Made by a program: the position numbers and the translations under genes. A model generated the notes under the pieces. That model did no database searches. It had not been told where the DNA came from and was given only the letters and a program-made list of their open reading frames with translations. From Salininema proteolyticum (GTDB taxonomy: Bacteria > Actinomycetota > Actinomycetes > Mycobacteriales > Micromonosporaceae): a DNA stretch of 64,000 nucleotides. The first letter of the stretch is position 1. Each line of letters begins with the position of its first letter. Location: contig NZ_JBHUNX010000001.1 in assembly GCF_042685645.1 (NCBI RefSeq), positions 3,224,001 to 3,288,000 on the forward strand. Direction: 5' to 3'. Below, in pieces: positions 62,256 through 64,000 of this stretch.

Positions 62256-64000
62256 ATGACCATCTACACCACTCCGGGCGGTGCGCAGGTCGCGCGAACC
62301 ACCACCTCGCTGGAGAACGACGACCTGACCCACATCTCCCACCTGGTCGAGAACCGCCGCGGCGGAGTGCTCTCCTCCGGCATGGAGTTCCCGGGACGCT
62401 ACTCCCGCTTCCACCTGGCCTATGTCGATCCCGCCATCGAGGTGTCGGTCGAAGGCCGCCGCGTCACCGCCACCGCGTTGAACGGGCGCGGCGAGGTGCT
62501 GCTGCCGGTCTTCGAACGGGCCATGGCCGCCGTCGCCCCGACCGAGGCGGCCGAGGGCTCCGTCTCCGTCACCGTCCCCCGCAGCGAGGGCGTCGTCTCC
62601 GAGGAGCTGCGCTCCCGGCAGTCGACCGCCTTCACCGCTCTGCGCTCCATCGTCGAGGCCTTCTCCTGTGAGGATCCCTACCTCGGGTTCTGGGGTTCCT
62701 TCGGGTACGACCTGGCCTACCAGTTCGAGCCGGTCGAGTTCGCCAAGGAGCGACCCGAGGGCCTGCGCGACGCCGTGCTCCACTTCGCCGACGAGGTCTA
62801 CGTCGTCGACCGCAAGCGCGAGGTGGCCAAGCTGCACCGCTACGAGTTCACCGTGGACGGCCGCTCCACCGAGGGCCTGGAGCGCTCGGGCGAGGAGTTC
62901 GCCTACACCCCCGCGACCGTCCTGCCGTCCAACCCCGAACCGGGGTCCTACGCCGAGGTCGTCCGACAGGCCAAGGCGGAGTTCAAAGCGGGCAACCTCT
63001 TCGAGGTCGTTCCCGGCCACGAGATGTACGCCGCCTGCGACTCCCCCGCCGCCTTCTACGAGCGCCTCAAGGCCTCCAACCCGTCCCCCTACGAGTTCTT
63101 CTTCAACCTCGGCCGAGACGAGTACCTGGTGGGGACGAGCCCGGAGATGTTCGTGCGCGTGAACGGAAAGCGCGTCGAGACGTGTCCGATCTCGGGAACC
63201 ATCGCCCGGGGCGGTGATGCCCTGCAGGACGCCAGTCAGATCCTGTCCCTTCTCGGCTCCGAGAAGGAAGAGGCCGAGCTGACCATGTGCACCGACGTCG
63301 ACCGCAACGACAAGGCCCGTGTGTGCGTGCCGGGCTCCGTGCGCGTCATCGGGCGCCGCCAGATCGAGCTGTACTCGCACCTGATCCACACCGTCGACCA
63401 CATCGAGGGGCGCCTGCGCGACGACATGGACGCGTTCGACGCCTTCCTCACCCACATGTGGGCCGTGACGGTCACCGGCGCGCCGAAGACCTGGGCGATG
63501 CGCTTCATCGAGGAGCATGAGAAGACCCCTCGGCGCTGGTACGGCGGCGCGGTCGGGTTCGTCGGCGTCGACGGCTCCATGAACACCGGCCTCACGCTGC
63601 GCACCGCGCACATCCGGGACGGCATGGCGTGCGTGCGCGCCGGGGCGACCCTCCTCTACTACTCCGACCCCGCGCTGGAGGAGGCCGAGACCTTCCTCAA
63701 GGCGAGCGCGCTGCTGGAGGCCGCCGAGGGGCGGCGCAGTTCGCGGGCCGAGGCCACGCCGATCGACCTGGCCGGGGGCAAGGCCGGCGCGGGGCGGCGC
63801 GTCCTGCTGGTCGACCACGAGGACTCGTTCGTCAACACGCTGGCCGACTACTTCCGCCAGCACGGGTGCGAGGTGACGACGCTGCGGTTCGGTTTCGACA
63901 CGGCGGAGGTCCTGGACCGCTACCGTCCCGACCTGGTGGTGCTCTCGCCCGGGCCCGGTCGGCCGACGGACTTCGACACGGCGGGGCTGCTGCGCGTTCT
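62256..64000 (+). CDS. trpE(G): Anthranilate synthase, fused TrpE-TrpG (partial, C terminus outside window)
   Basis: The first 581 residues are present. The TrpE part has the N-terminal RGGVLSSGMEFPGRYSRF typical of the fused (alpha-proteobacterial/Streptomyces-type) enzymes, then GTSPEMFVRVNGKRVETCPI and SGTIARGG, DVDRNDKARVCVPGSV and AVTVTGAPKTWAMRFIEEHE. A short linker (from about residue 500) leads into the glutamine amidotransferase domain (RVLLVDHEDSFVNTLADYF, LSPGPGRP); the catalytic Cys lies beyond the window edge. The enzyme makes anthranilate from chorismate and glutamine. The start is ATG 62256 with AAGGAA upstream. It is controlled by the attenuator. Confidence 0.93.
   Translation, partial: MTIYTTPGGAQVARTTTSLENDDLTHISHLVENRRGGVLSSGMEFPGRYSRFHLAYVDPAIEVSVEGRRVTATALNGRGEVLLPVFERAMAAVAPTEAAEGSVSVTVPRSEGVVSEELRSRQSTAFTALRSIVEAFSCEDPYLGFWGSFGYDLAYQFEPVEFAKERPEGLRDAVLHFADEVYVVDRKREVAKLHRYEFTVDGRSTEGLERSGEEFAYTPATVLPSNPEPGSYAEVVRQAKAEFKAGNLFEVVPGHEMYAACDSPAAFYERLKASNPSPYEFFFNLGRDEYLVGTSPEMFVRVNGKRVETCPISGTIARGGDALQDASQILSLLGSEKEEAELTMCTDVDRNDKARVCVPGSVRVIGRRQIELYSHLIHTVDHIEGRLRDDMDAFDAFLTHMWAVTVTGAPKTWAMRFIEEHEKTPRRWYGGAVGFVGVDGSMNTGLTLRTAHIRDGMACVRAGATLLYYSDPALEEAETFLKASALLEAAEGRRSSRAEATPIDLAGGKAGAGRRVLLVDHEDSFVNTLADYFRQHGCEVTTLRFGFDTAEVLDRYRPDLVVLSPGPGRPTDFDTAGLLRV

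Overview
The window is chromosomal DNA from a high-GC actinobacterium (Actinomycetota). Evidence: strongly G/C-ending codons; the order secE-nusG-rplKA-rplJL-rpoBC and rpsL-rpsG-fusA-tuf; many genes that look leaderless (a -10 hexamer about 7 nt before the start codon); actinobacterial families such as an AdnAB-like helicase-nuclease pair, a SigE-type sigma factor with a membrane partner, and an ileS translational T-box. The genus cannot be fixed by eye. No insertion sequence, phage, CRISPR array, rRNA or tRNA gene was seen.

Layout. 1-14 kb is an accessory region of regulator/effector units, most with a visible operator: a partial membrane protein divergent from a TetR gene; a Cys-motif TetR gene divergent from a GNAT gene; a methyltransferase; a Tat-exported PhoX-like protein; a two-component system; an SDR; a divergent MFS/ArsR-like pair; a GntR-DUF1648-GNAT operon; a DUF2254 membrane protein. 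14-36 kb is the transcription/translation core on the minus strand, read right to left: secE, nusG, rplK, rplA, rplJ, rplL, a strong terminator, rpoB, rpoC, a HEAT-like giant ORF and two small genes, then rpsL, rpsG, fusA, tuf. 36-48 kb holds a MarR/GbsR-type repressor divergent from an ABC exporter of the polyketide-antibiotic type, a membrane-fused glycerophosphodiester phosphodiesterase and the AdnAB-like pair. 48-58 kb is rich in secreted lipoproteins and regulators, with odd intergenic repeats, and ends in an ECF sigma factor plus its membrane-anchored partner. 58-64 kb holds ileS under a T-box (minus strand), a small orphan gene, and a trp attenuator (leader peptide with three Trp codons) in front of a fused trpE(G) gene that runs off the window.

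Main points for follow-up: a 280-bp array of degenerate 14-bp tandem repeats (51197-51475); a giant HEAT-like ORF that reads antisense through its convergent neighbour and could be closed by a one-base change; competing hairpins around a U6 tract before rplJ; a probably leaderless trp leader peptide; an ileS T-box with visible AUC specifier and Shine-Dalgarno sequestrator; repeated operators at several regulator genes; and non-consensus residues in the rifampicin region of RpoB. I did not identify a clearly new multi-gene system; the most unexplained pieces are the 14-bp array and the lipoprotein/sigma region.
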